Shown here piece by piece: positions 52,642 through 61,267 of a stretch of DNA of 64,000 nucleotides. Below the pieces are notes generated by a model. That model worked only from the letters and a program-made list of their open reading frames with translations, had not been told where the DNA came from and made no database searches. Position numbers and translations under genes: made by a program. Source of the DNA: Collinsella sp. AF25-2LB (GTDB lineage Bacteria; Actinomycetota; Coriobacteriia; Coriobacteriales; Coriobacteriaceae); NCBI RefSeq assembly GCF_003458415.1, contig NZ_QRUF01000011.1, positions 13,719-77,718 on the forward strand. Reading direction: 5' to 3'. How positions within the stretch are numbered: position 1 is the first letter of the stretch; each line of letters opens with the position of its first letter.

Positions 52642-53631
52642 ATGGTAAGTATTGTTCTTGCTAGCCACGGGGACTTGGCAGCTGGAATCAAGCAGACGGG
52701 CTCGATGGTCTTTGGCGATCAGCCGTCTGTTGCCGTGGTCTCGCTCGAGCCGAGCATGGGCCCCGACGACTTCCGTGCCAAGGTCGAGGAAGCAGTCGCT
52801 TCCTTCGAGGACCAGGAGCAGGTGCTCTTCCTCGTTGATCTGTGGGGCGGCACGCCGTTCAACCAGATCAGCGGGCTCATCGAGGGCCACGATTCCTGGG
52901 CTATCGTCACCGGTGTCAACCTGCCTATGCTCATCGAGGCATATTCGCAGCGCTTTGACGCAAAGAACACTGCACATGCGATCGCAAAACATCTCGTGAC
53001 TGAGGCTAAGGCTGGCGTGCGCGTCAAGCCCGAGTCTCTGGAGCCCGAGGAGAAGAAGCCGGCTACGGCCGCCGCTGCTCCTGCAGGCGCCATCCCTCCG
53101 GGAACGGTCATCGGCGACGGGCACATCAAGATCGCCCACGTCCGTATCGACACCCGTCTGCTGCATGGTCAGGTGGCCACCACGTGGACCAAGCAGATTA
53201 ACCCCAACCGCATCATCGTGGTTTCCGACGGCGTTGCTCACGACGAGCTTCGCAAGACGATGATCGAGCAGGCTGCCCCTCCGGGAGTCCATGCCAACGT
53301 CGTGCCCATCAAGAAGATGGCCGAGGTCGTCAAGGACACGCGTTTTGGTGACACCAAGGCCATGCTGCTCTTCGAGAACCCGCAGGATCTGCTCAAGGCC
53401 ATCGAGGCCGGCGTCGACATCAAGGAAGTCAACATCGGTTCCATGGCTCACTCCAAGGGCAAGGTCGTCGTCACCAACGCCGTCGCTATGGGCGATGACG
53501 ACGTTAAGACCCTCGAGGCCCTCAAGGCCAAGGGCGTCAAGTTCGAGGTCCGCAAGGTTCCTTCGGATGCTTCCGAGGATCTCGACGCCATGTTGAAGAA
53601 AGCTAAGGCCGAACTGGCCGCTCAAGCATAG
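52642..53631 (+). CDS. manX: PTS mannose-family EIIAB
   Basis: A 329-residue fused phosphocarrier. The EIIA domain (1-130) has phosphorylated His in LASHGDLAAG. An Ala/Pro-rich linker (about 140-160) leads to the EIIB domain (165-329) with phosphorylated His in DTRLLHGQV. It phosphorylates hexoses such as mannose, glucose or glucosamine imported by the IIC and IID products downstream. AAGGAGG precedes ATG 52642; a GTG one codon earlier is possible. Confidence 0.94.
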   Translation: MVSIVLASHGDLAAGIKQTGSMVFGDQPSVAVVSLEPSMGPDDFRAKVEEAVASFEDQEQVLFLVDLWGGTPFNQISGLIEGHDSWAIVTGVNLPMLIEAYSQRFDAKNTAHAIAKHLVTEAKAGVRVKPESLEPEEKKPATAAAAPAGAIPPGTVIGDGHIKIAHVRIDTRLLHGQVATTWTKQINPNRIIVVSDGVAHDELRKTMIEQAAPPGVHANVVPIKKMAEVVKDTRFGDTKAMLLFENPQDLLKAIEAGVDIKEVNIGSMAHSKGKVVVTNAVAMGDDDVKTLEALKAKGVKFEVRKVPSDASEDLDAMLKKAKAELAAQA

Positions 53632-53649
53632 TAAAGGAGGGTCCGATAC

Positions 53650-54468
53650 ATGTCTGCAATCACTATTCTGCTTGTTGCGATTGTCGCGTTGCTTGCCGGT
53701 ATGGAAGGCATTCTGGATGAGTTCCAGTTCCATCAGCCGCTCGTGGCATGCACGCTTATCGGTCTCGTAACCGGTCACCTTCAGGAGGGCATCCTCCTGG
53801 GCGGTTCGCTCCAGATGATGGCCCTTGGCTGGGCTAACGTCGGCGCCGCCGTCGCGCCTGACGCCGCTCTGGCCTCGGTCGCTTCTTCGATCATCATGGT
53901 GCTCGCCCTCAACGGCGGCGCCACTGATTCGGCCAAGGCCGTTACCGCGGCCATCGCCGTCGCCGTCCCGCTGTCGGTCGCTGGTCTGTTCCTGACCATG
54001 ATCTGCCGTACCATTGCTACCGCTATCGCTCACGCCATGGACGGTTGCGCCGAGAAGGGCGACTTCTCCGGCATCGAGCGCTGGCAGTACGCTGCCATCC
54101 TCATGCAGGGCCTTCGTATCGCCATCCCGGCAGTACTTCTGTGCATCATCCCGGCCGAGGCCGTTACCAACGCGCTTAACGCTATGCCCGACTGGCTGTC
54201 CGGCGGCATGGCTGTCGGCGGCGGCATGGTCGCTTCCGTCGGTTACGCCATGGTCATCAACATGATGGCCACCAAGGAGACCTGGCCGTTCTTCATCCTC
54301 GGCTTTGTCCTTGCTGCCATCCCTCAGCTCACGCTGATCGCCCTTGGCCTCATCGGCATCTCCCTTGCCCTCATCTACCTTGGCCTTAAGGATCTGGCCA
54401 AGCAGGGTGGCGGCATGGGCGGTGGCTCCGGCGACCCGCTCGGCGACATTCTGAACGATTACGAGTAG
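53650..54468 (+). CDS. manY: PTS mannose-family EIIC
   Basis: A 272-residue membrane permease of the Man family: LLAGMEGILDEFQFHQPLVACTLIGLVTG (in part) is the signature, followed by about seven further hydrophobic segments and a Gly-rich cytoplasmic end. It forms the sugar channel with EIID. AAAGGAGG lies nine bases before the ATG, 19 bp after the EIIAB gene. Confidence 0.94.
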   Translation: MSAITILLVAIVALLAGMEGILDEFQFHQPLVACTLIGLVTGHLQEGILLGGSLQMMALGWANVGAAVAPDAALASVASSIIMVLALNGGATDSAKAVTAAIAVAVPLSVAGLFLTMICRTIATAIAHAMDGCAEKGDFSGIERWQYAAILMQGLRIAIPAVLLCIIPAEAVTNALNAMPDWLSGGMAVGGGMVASVGYAMVINMMATKETWPFFILGFVLAAIPQLTLIALGLIGISLALIYLGLKDLAKQGGGMGGGSGDPLGDILNDYE

Positions 54469-54484
54469 GAGGGGAGTGATACAT

Positions 54485-55405
54485 ATGGCAGAGAACAAGA
54501 TTCAGCTCACCAAGGCTGACCGCAAGAAGGTTTGCTTCCGTCATCAGTTCCTTCAGGGCTCGTGGAACTACGAGCGTATGCAGAACGGCGGCTGGTGCTT
54601 CGCAATGATCCCTGCGATCAAGAAGCTCTACACCAGCAAGGATGACCAGATTGCCGCTCTTAAGCGCCACCTGGAGTTCTATAACACCCACCCCTATGTT
54701 TCCGCCCCCGTCATTGGCGTTACCCTCGCTCTCGAGGAGGAGCGCGCCAACGGTGCCCCGATTGACGACGTCGCCATTCAGGGCGTCAAGGTCGGTATGA
54801 TGGGCCCGCTCGCCGGTGTCGGCGACCCCGCCTTCTGGTTCACCCTTCGCCCGATTCTGGGTGCTCTGGGCGCTTCCCTGGCCCTGTCCGGCAGCATCGC
54901 CGGTCCGCTGCTGTTCTTCTTCGCGTGGAACATCATCCGTTACGCCTTCCTGTGGTACACGCAGGAGTTTGGCTACAAGGTCGGCTCCTCCATCGCCAAG
55001 GACCTCTCCGGCGGTCTGATGGGCAAGGTCACCGAGGGTGCTTCCATCCTGGGTATGTTCATCATCGGCGCCCTGGTCGAGCGCTGGGTGTCCATCTCCT
55101 TCACCCCGGTCGTCTCCAAGGTCACGCAGTCTGCTGGCGCCTTTATCGACTGGGCTAACCTGCCCTCCGGTTCTGAGGGTGTCAAGGAAGCACTGACGAT
55201 GTATAACTCCATCGGTGCTAACGCCCTTGATCAGGTGAAGGTCACCACGCTTCAGGCCAACCTCGATCAGCTCATCCCCGGCCTTGCCGCCGTGTGCCTG
55301 ACCCTGCTGGTCTGCAAGCTCCTCAAGAAGAAGGTCAGCCCGATCGTCATCATCCTGGCTCTCTTCGCCATCGGCATCATCGGTCGCGTCTGCGGCTTCA
55401 TGTAA
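54485..55405 (+). CDS. manZ: PTS mannose-family EIID
   Basis: A 306-residue EIID: the N-terminal FLQGSWNYERMQNGGWCFAMIPA block (in part) and the GVGDPAFWFTLRPI signature are intact, and one or two membrane spans lie at the C-terminus. It completes the translocation unit with EIIC. ATG 54485 follows GGAGGGGAG; the earlier GTG at 54476 would overlap that site. It is the last PTS gene before the terminator. Confidence 0.94.
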   Translation: MAENKIQLTKADRKKVCFRHQFLQGSWNYERMQNGGWCFAMIPAIKKLYTSKDDQIAALKRHLEFYNTHPYVSAPVIGVTLALEEERANGAPIDDVAIQGVKVGMMGPLAGVGDPAFWFTLRPILGALGASLALSGSIAGPLLFFFAWNIIRYAFLWYTQEFGYKVGSSIAKDLSGGLMGKVTEGASILGMFIIGALVERWVSISFTPVVSKVTQSAGAFIDWANLPSGSEGVKEALTMYNSIGANALDQVKVTTLQANLDQLIPGLAAVCLTLLVCKLLKKKVSPIVIILALFAIGIIGRVCGFM

Positions 55406-55461
55406 GCACGTTTCGGCTTAAGACCGAGAATTGCTAGGCAAGGGCTTTTGAGCCATTGAAA

Positions 55462-55509
55462 CGGACCGCACCCGGTGGGTACACTGGATGCGGTCCGATT
55501 GTTTTATTT
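55462..55509 (+). terminator. Terminator of the mannose-family PTS operon
   Basis: CGGACCGCA and TGCGGTCCG flank 18 bases, followed by ATTGTTTTATTT. The next gene starts only 17 bp further, so read-through may set its level. Confidence 0.75.
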
Positions 55510-55525
55510 GGAGGGCGAGGCGCGC

Positions 55526-55924
55526 ATGGCGCAATCTCAGAACAGCACGGTCGATCTGGCAACGCCGGCAACCTGCCTGATGGGGCTTACCAGCCACGGC
55601 AACGTGATGGTGGGCAATAAGGCGTTCGAGTATTACAACGAGCGCAATCCCGAGGATTATATTCAAATCCCGTGGGATGAGGTCGACTATATTGCCGCCG
55701 AGGTTTTACGCGGCACCAAGAAGATCACGCGTTTTGCCATCTTCACCAAGGACAACGGTCACTTTACGTTTTCGACGCGCGACGACAAAGAGACGCTTCG
55801 TGCTGTCCGCAAGTACGTCGACGAGGATAAGCTTGTGCGTTCGCCCGACTTTATCGATGTGACGGCCAAGGGCGCCAAGAGCATCCCCTCCGTTATCAAA
55901 AACCTCTTCCACAAAGGTAACTAG
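55526..55924 (+). CDS. DUF956 family protein (ManO-like)
   Basis: A 132-residue cytoplasmic protein of the DUF956 type that accompanies mannose-family PTS operons in Firmicutes and Coriobacteriia (ManO). It shows TCLMGLTSHGNVMVGNKAFEYYN (in part), WDEVDYIAAEVL and TRFAIFTKDNGHFTFSTRD (in part), a PH-like beta fold. Its role is probably PTS regulation. The ATG at 55526 follows GGAGGGCGAGG. It may depend on read-through of the hairpin just before it. Confidence 0.88.
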   Translation: MAQSQNSTVDLATPATCLMGLTSHGNVMVGNKAFEYYNERNPEDYIQIPWDEVDYIAAEVLRGTKKITRFAIFTKDNGHFTFSTRDDKETLRAVRKYVDEDKLVRSPDFIDVTAKGAKSIPSVIKNLFHKGN

Positions 55925-55932
55925 CTCCTCAT

Positions 55933-56001
55933 AAGTTGCGGTGAAATAGTTCCTAAATACGGCTTTAGATGCTTCAGACAGGAACTATTCCACCGCAACT
56001 T
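55933..56001. repeat. Family-4 palindrome, copy 2
   Basis: AAGTTGCGGTGAAATAGTTC and GAACTATTCCACCGCAACTT (one mismatch), loop different from copy 1. It sits after the DUF956 gene and before the tRNA. Arms are conserved, loop is not. Confidence 0.8.
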
Positions 56002-56059
56002 CGAAGTCTAGTCATGCGACGTATTGCGATGCAGTAAATCTGCTACACTAGTACAACAT

Positions 56060-56135
56060 GCCTCCGTAGCTCAGGGGATAGAGCACCGCTCTCCTAAAGC
56101 GGGTGTCGACGGTTCGAATCCGCCCGGGGGCACCA
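56060..56135 (+). tRNA. tRNA-Arg (anticodon CCT)
   Basis: A 76-base cloverleaf: acceptor GCCTCCG with CGGGGGC, anticodon stem CCGCT / AGCGG with loop CTCCTAA giving anticodon CCT (56093-56095, codon AGG), TpsiC arm with GGTTCGAATCC, and encoded CCA end. Confidence 0.95.
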
Positions 56136-56145
56136 GAGGAATATC

Positions 56146-56177
56146 GAGCCCGGTACCGCTACGGTGCCGGGTTCTTC
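56146..56177 (+). terminator. Terminator after tRNA-Arg
   Basis: GAGCCCGGTACCG and CGGTGCCGGGTTC form a 13-bp stem with two G-T pairs and a 3-base loop, followed by TTCT. Confidence 0.75.
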
Positions 56178-56203
56178 TGGTTCAATGCCATGTCAAAAAC
56201 GAA

Positions 56204-56234
56204 GCGCCCGCTTGCTGGGGGAGCAAGCGGGCGC
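56204..56234 (-). terminator. Terminator after pknB (minus strand)
   Basis: Perfect 13-bp arms GCGCCCGCTTGCT and AGCAAGCGGGCGC around five bases. On the minus strand the stem is followed by TTCGTTTTTG. Confidence 0.85.
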
Positions 56235-56286
56235 CTGTGAGCGAATATGTTTGCGGCGAGAGCCGTGATGAGCGGTGGGGTGGCGA

Positions 56287-58248
56287 CTAGTTGGTCGTAC
56301 CGGAATCGTCACCCGTGCCCGAGCCAGAGCCCGAACCCGAGCCAGAAAGTGCGACCGTCAGCGTAATCGTGCTGTCGGTGGACTGCTTGCCAGTGGGGGA
56401 GACGCCCGTAACGGTGGCATCCTCGTTACCGCTTACGGGATTGCCGTTCTGGTCACAGAAGCCGATGTTATAGAAACCGGCGTTGTTGAGCGCGGTGACG
56501 GCGGCGGAGATGCTCTTGCCGTACAGGTTGCCCGGAACACTGGCCTTGCCGGACTTCTTGGCAATGACGACGGTAATCGTGGCGCCGGGCTTCTGCTTGC
56601 CACTGGGGTTCCAGCTGATCACGGTGCCCTCGGTAACCGAGTCGTTCTCCTGGTAGCTAACGTCGACGCCAAAGCCTGCCATATCGAGGGCGTTGCGCGC
56701 CTGGGCCTCGGTCATGTCGGTCAGATCGGGGACGGACGTGGTATCCGGGCCGCTCGAGACCTTGTACGAGATGGTCGTGCCCTTCGCGACTTCCTTACCG
56801 GCTTCGGTGCCCTGCTCAAAGACCTGGCCCTCATCGGCCTCGTTGGCCTCCTCGGAGGCGTTGCCCTTCAGGCCAACGCTTGCCAGCGCGGCCTCGGCCT
56901 GGTCCTTGGTCAGGCCGACAAGCCGGGGAACCTCAACCTTCTCGGAGGGCTTGGGACCCTTGGAGATTACCAGGTTCACCTTGGTGCCCTTGGCCTTCTT
57001 GGTGTTGCCGTTGGGCGTCTGCTCGGCGACCTTGCCCTCGTCGACATCGTCGTTGTAGCTTTGGTCGATGGTGCCGACCTCGAGGCCGGCTTCCTTGATC
57101 AGCTCGACGGCAGTCTGCTGGTCCTTGCCCAGCACATCGGGCACGGTGACCTGCTCGCCGCCAAAGAGTCCTGTGGCAAAGGCCACCACGATGCCGATGA
57201 CGGCAACGGCTGCCACCACGGCGGCGATGATCTTGTTCTTGTTGGATTTGGGCTTTTCGACCTCGTAGGAGCCGGTGGAGCCCGAAACCGAGCTACGGGC
57301 GGTATTCTGGCCGCTCACGCCCGAGACGGGACGCACCATGGCGCGCGTCTGATCGGAAAGCTCGCGAGTCTTGGTGGCGCCCAGCTCACCGGGGGCACCG
57401 ATGATGCGCGTGGGCTCCGAGACGTTGACGGCACGGCCCGACAGGTAGCTGTTGAGCACCTGACGAAGCTCGTCGGCGGTCTGGAAGCGGTTTGCCGGGT
57501 CCTTCTCCATGCACTTGAGGATGATGCGCTCAAGGTCGGCGTCGACACCGGAGTTGATCTGGCTCGGCGGAATAGGCAGCTCGTTGACTTGCTTGAGTGC
57601 GACCGAGATGGCGTCGTCACCGTCAAAGGGAACGCGGCCGGTGGCGCACTCGTACATCACGACGCCCAGCGAGTAGATATCCGAGGTGGGGCCGAGGTCC
57701 TGACCGCGGGTCTGCTCGGGGCTGACGTAGTGGGCGGTTCCCAGCACGTTGTTGTCTTGCGTGAGGTGGCTGTTCTTGGCGCGCGCGATGCCAAAGTCCA
57801 TCACCTTGATGTTGCCGTCGGGCAGCACCATGATGTTCTGCGGCTTAATGTCGCGGTGGATGATCTCGTGCTTGTGGGCGACCGAAAGCGCGGAGCTGAT
57901 CTGCGAGCCGATCTGGGCGACCTTCTTGGGGTCGAGGGCGCCGTGGCTCTTGATGCCGCTCTTAAGGTCGGTGCCGCGCAGGTACTCCATGACGATGTAA
58001 TAGGTGTCGCCGTCCTTGCCCCAATCGTAGACGCCCACGATATAGGGGGAGGAGAGACCGGCTGCTGCCTGGGCCTCCTGCTTAAAGCGTGCGGCGAAGG
58101 TTGCGTCGCCAGCATACTGCGGCAGCATGATCTTGACGGCAACCGTGCGGTCGAGGACCTGGTCCTGTGCACGGTAGACGGTCGCCATGCCGCCTGTTCC
58201 CACCTTATCCTTGAGGAGGTATCTTCCCCCGAGGACCCTCTGTTCCAT
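56287..58248 (-). CDS. pknB: PASTA-domain Ser/Thr protein kinase PknB
   Basis: A 653-residue membrane kinase. Kinase domain 1-270 with glycine loop GTGGMATVY, catalytic HRDIKPQN near residue 130 and DFG in VMDFGIARA; juxtamembrane linker to ~330; one membrane span (about 340-362); then four PASTA repeats that bind muropeptides outside the cell; and a Ser-Gly repeat tail. It phosphorylates division and wall proteins and is opposed by PstP. ATG 58248 follows TAGGAG. It is last in the minus-strand cluster. Confidence 0.95.
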   Translation of the reverse strand: MEQRVLGGRYLLKDKVGTGGMATVYRAQDQVLDRTVAVKIMLPQYAGDATFAARFKQEAQAAAGLSSPYIVGVYDWGKDGDTYYIVMEYLRGTDLKSGIKSHGALDPKKVAQIGSQISSALSVAHKHEIIHRDIKPQNIMVLPDGNIKVMDFGIARAKNSHLTQDNNVLGTAHYVSPEQTRGQDLGPTSDIYSLGVVMYECATGRVPFDGDDAISVALKQVNELPIPPSQINSGVDADLERIILKCMEKDPANRFQTADELRQVLNSYLSGRAVNVSEPTRIIGAPGELGATKTRELSDQTRAMVRPVSGVSGQNTARSSVSGSTGSYEVEKPKSNKNKIIAAVVAAVAVIGIVVAFATGLFGGEQVTVPDVLGKDQQTAVELIKEAGLEVGTIDQSYNDDVDEGKVAEQTPNGNTKKAKGTKVNLVISKGPKPSEKVEVPRLVGLTKDQAEAALASVGLKGNASEEANEADEGQVFEQGTEAGKEVAKGTTISYKVSSGPDTTSVPDLTDMTEAQARNALDMAGFGVDVSYQENDSVTEGTVISWNPSGKQKPGATITVVIAKKSGKASVPGNLYGKSISAAVTALNNAGFYNIGFCDQNGNPVSGNEDATVTGVSPTGKQSTDSTITLTVALSGSGSGSGSGTGDDSGTTN

Positions 58249-58380
58249 TCCTGCTCCTAACATAACTATTCGCTCAACGATGTGTGTAGTACCTACGATG
58301 TGGCCGCTGGGGCCGTGTGGCGCGTTGCCGCTAACTCTTCGGCCGCGGCGCGCCTCGGGTGTCCGATTCGATCATGGGCA

Positions 58381-61251
58381 TCACGCTCCCTGTGCGGCAA
58401 GCGCCGCGGTCAGGACGATACCGGCGATCTTGGCGGCCTTGACGTCATGCTTGTCGAAATCCTCCAAGGCCACCGAGATGGCGACCGTGGGTGAATCGTA
58501 AGGTGCAAAGCCAACGAACATCGAGTTGACGTTGGTGCCGCCGGTCTCGGCCGAGCCGGTCTTGCCGGCGACCTTGACGCCGGGGATCTGGGCATCGGTG
58601 CCGGTGCCGGACTGGACGACGGCAAGCATGGCCTGCTTGACCTGGTCGGCCGTGGCGGAGCTGACGGCCTGACCCAGCGAGCGGGACTGCGTGGTCTTGA
58701 CCACGGTTCCGTCCGGGGCGAGTACCTGGGCTACAAAGTACGGGTCCATGACCACGCCGCTGTTAGCGATGGCGGCGGCAATCACGGCGTTTTGCATGAC
58801 GGTGGTCTGCGGGCCGGGCGTGTGGTCCATGCCGACAGGCTGGCCGGCGCCGGCCCAGGCGGTCTCCCACTCGGTCATGAGCGACGGGTCGGCCATGATG
58901 GAGGCCGCGGAGGTCAGGTCCTGGCCGAGCTTTTGGCCGTAGCCAAAGGCGTTGGCAAACTGTACGAGCGTGTTTGCGCCAACTTCGTTTGCCACCTGGC
59001 CAAAGACGACGTTGGAGGACACGGCAAAGGCCTGCTGCAGGCTGATGGTGCCGTAGCTCTCGTTGGCATAGTTGGTGACCGGTGCGTTGCCGATGTCCAT
59101 GGAGCCGGGCGCCTGGTAGGTGCTGGTAAGGCTGGCGGCACCGGTCTCGAGTGCCGCGGAAAGCGTAACGACCTTAAACGTTGAGCCCGGCGTGTACAGC
59201 GCGTCCATGGCGCGATTGTACATGGAGCCGTCCTCGCCGCCGCCCGTCTGCAGCAGGGCATCGATGTTGGTGTTGTCGTAGGTGGGCGAGCTGGCACATG
59301 CGAGCACCGCGCCGGTACGCGGGTCGATGACCACTACAGCGCCCTTAAAGCCCTTGAGTGCCTGCTCGGCAGCCGTCTGGATGCGCGAGTCGATGGTGAG
59401 CTTGGCGGTGTTGCCCGGCTGGGTCTGGCCCGCGAGCGACGCGATGGCGTTGTTCCAGCTGGAGTAATCCTTAGAGCCGGTGAGCGTGTCGTTCATGACG
59501 CTCTCGATGGCGGTGGTGCCATACTGCTGGCTCACGTAGCCAACCACGTGCGCTGCCAGGTTACCGTTGGGGTAGGAGCGTACGTAGGTGCCGTCCTCCT
59601 GTTGCAGCGACTCGGCCAGCGTCACGCCGTCGGACGTGATGATGGAACCGCGCTGGATGTACTTGGAGCGGGCGATGGTGTGGTTGTTGGTCGGCATGTC
59701 CTGATAGTCCTTGGCCTTGATGACCTGGACATAGGTGAGGTTGCCGATAAGGATGGCGAACAGCGCCGTAAAGGCGAGCACCGCGCGGGTTAGACGGTTG
59801 GCGAGCGCCACGCGGCCGAGCACACCGGATTCAGGTGTGTCGAGCAGGCGACGGCGCATGCGCGAGCCGACGGAATGGCTGCCGCTGCCGTAGGAAGACG
59901 AGGTGGCAAAGCGCGTGCCCGTCGGGGCGGCGGCAGATGCGACCTGATCATCGGTGATGGCGGCCATGGTGCCGGTGCCGGTAAGCTCGGCCTCGCGTCC
60001 GGTCGCCTCGTCACCGGCGCGCAGCAGGAGCGCGACGATGATAAAGCTCGCCAGCAGCGAGGAGCCGCCCTGGCTCATAAAGGGCAAGGTGACGCCGGTC
60101 AGCGGGATCAGGCGGGTAACGCCGCCAACGATCAAGAAGGCCTGGAAGCTGATGGCGGCCGTAAGGCCCGTGGCGCTAAAGGCGGCGAGGTCGGATTTAG
60201 CGCGGGCAGCCGTGGTGAGGCCACGCACGGCAAAGAGCATAAACAGGATGAGCACGGCGCCGCCGCCCAAAAGACCCATCTCCTCGCCGATGGCCGAGAA
60301 GATAAAGTCGGACTCGACGACGGGGATGTTGTTGGCCATCCCGTTGCCGATGCCAACGCCGACCAGACCGCCGTCGGCAAGCGAGAAGAGCGACTGGACG
60401 ATCTGGTAGCCCTGGCCCTGGGCGTCCTTAAACGGATCGACCCAAACCTGGAAACGCACCTGAACGTGCGACAGGAACTTGTAGGCGCCCACGGCTCCAA
60501 CGGCTAAGAGCGCAAGGCCGATAACGACATACGAAAAGCGCCCCGTGGCAACGTAGAGCATCAGCAAGAAGATGGTGTAGAACAGCACGGCCGAACCCAG
60601 GTCGCGTTCGAAGACGACGACGAGCAGGCACACACCCCACACGGCAAACAGCGGCAGCAGCAGTCGCAGGCGAGGGATCTTAAAGCCCAGGATCTTGCGG
60701 TTGGAGATGGAGAGTAGCTCGCGGTTCTCGGCCAGGTACCCGGCCAGGAACAGCACGATAAAGACCTTGGCGAACTCGCCAGGCTGGATGGTAAAGCCCG
60801 CGATGCGAATCCACAGCTTGGAGCCCGAGATCGTGGTGCCGATAAAGATAGGCAGCATCAGCAGAATGATGCCGATGATGCCAAAGGTGTACTTGTAGCG
60901 CATGACCACGTCGAGGTTTTTGACTAGTGCAAGCGTTCCCACCATGAGCGCCACCGAGACAAACAGGATGATGAGCTGTGAGATGGCGAGAGCGGGGGCG
61001 AGACGCGTCACGAACGTGATGCCGATGCCCGAAAGTATAAATACGATGGGCAGGATGGCGGGGTCGGCACCGGGCGCCAAGATGCGCACGGCAATGTGGG
61101 CCGCGGCAAAGGCGGCAAAGAGGCCGATCGGTACGGCGAGCGTCTCAAAGGAGATGGCAGCGCCCGCGGTGAGGACGTACATCGCATACAGCAGGATGAC
61201 GGGGAACGCCGAGGCGATGAGCAAGAGCAGCTCGGTGTTGCGGCGACTCAT
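58381..61251 (-). CDS. Fused RodA/FtsW glycosyltransferase and class B penicillin-binding protein
   Basis: One 956-residue frame joins two enzymes normally separate. Residues 1-~415 are a SEDS polymerase with about ten spans (SDFIFSAIGEEMGLLGG, FERDLGSAVLFY with the catalytic-type Asp, LPFMSQGGSS). After a ~65-residue linker a single span (about 485-505) leads to a transpeptidase with STFK (Ser690), SSN (745-747) and KTG (897-899). It would polymerise glycan and crosslink it. ATG 61251 follows GGGAG. It lies between pstP and pknB where rodA and pbpA sit in other Actinobacteria. Confidence 0.93.
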   Translation of the reverse strand: MSRRNTELLLLIASAFPVILLYAMYVLTAGAAISFETLAVPIGLFAAFAAAHIAVRILAPGADPAILPIVFILSGIGITFVTRLAPALAISQLIILFVSVALMVGTLALVKNLDVVMRYKYTFGIIGIILLMLPIFIGTTISGSKLWIRIAGFTIQPGEFAKVFIVLFLAGYLAENRELLSISNRKILGFKIPRLRLLLPLFAVWGVCLLVVVFERDLGSAVLFYTIFLLMLYVATGRFSYVVIGLALLAVGAVGAYKFLSHVQVRFQVWVDPFKDAQGQGYQIVQSLFSLADGGLVGVGIGNGMANNIPVVESDFIFSAIGEEMGLLGGGAVLILFMLFAVRGLTTAARAKSDLAAFSATGLTAAISFQAFLIVGGVTRLIPLTGVTLPFMSQGGSSLLASFIIVALLLRAGDEATGREAELTGTGTMAAITDDQVASAAAPTGTRFATSSSYGSGSHSVGSRMRRRLLDTPESGVLGRVALANRLTRAVLAFTALFAILIGNLTYVQVIKAKDYQDMPTNNHTIARSKYIQRGSIITSDGVTLAESLQQEDGTYVRSYPNGNLAAHVVGYVSQQYGTTAIESVMNDTLTGSKDYSSWNNAIASLAGQTQPGNTAKLTIDSRIQTAAEQALKGFKGAVVVIDPRTGAVLACASSPTYDNTNIDALLQTGGGEDGSMYNRAMDALYTPGSTFKVVTLSAALETGAASLTSTYQAPGSMDIGNAPVTNYANESYGTISLQQAFAVSSNVVFGQVANEVGANTLVQFANAFGYGQKLGQDLTSAASIMADPSLMTEWETAWAGAGQPVGMDHTPGPQTTVMQNAVIAAAIANSGVVMDPYFVAQVLAPDGTVVKTTQSRSLGQAVSSATADQVKQAMLAVVQSGTGTDAQIPGVKVAGKTGSAETGGTNVNSMFVGFAPYDSPTVAISVALEDFDKHDVKAAKIAGIVLTAALAAQGA

Positions 61252-61267
61252 AAGCGGCACTCCCTTT

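Noticed and set aside
52561..54498. 645-codon frame antisense to the mannose PTS genes
   Set aside because: Shadow of EIIAB and EIIC, which have clear active-site histidines and ribosome binding sites.
56275..58260. 661-codon plus-strand frame over pknB
   Set aside because: pknB on the minus strand has complete kinase and PASTA motifs; the plus-strand translation has none.
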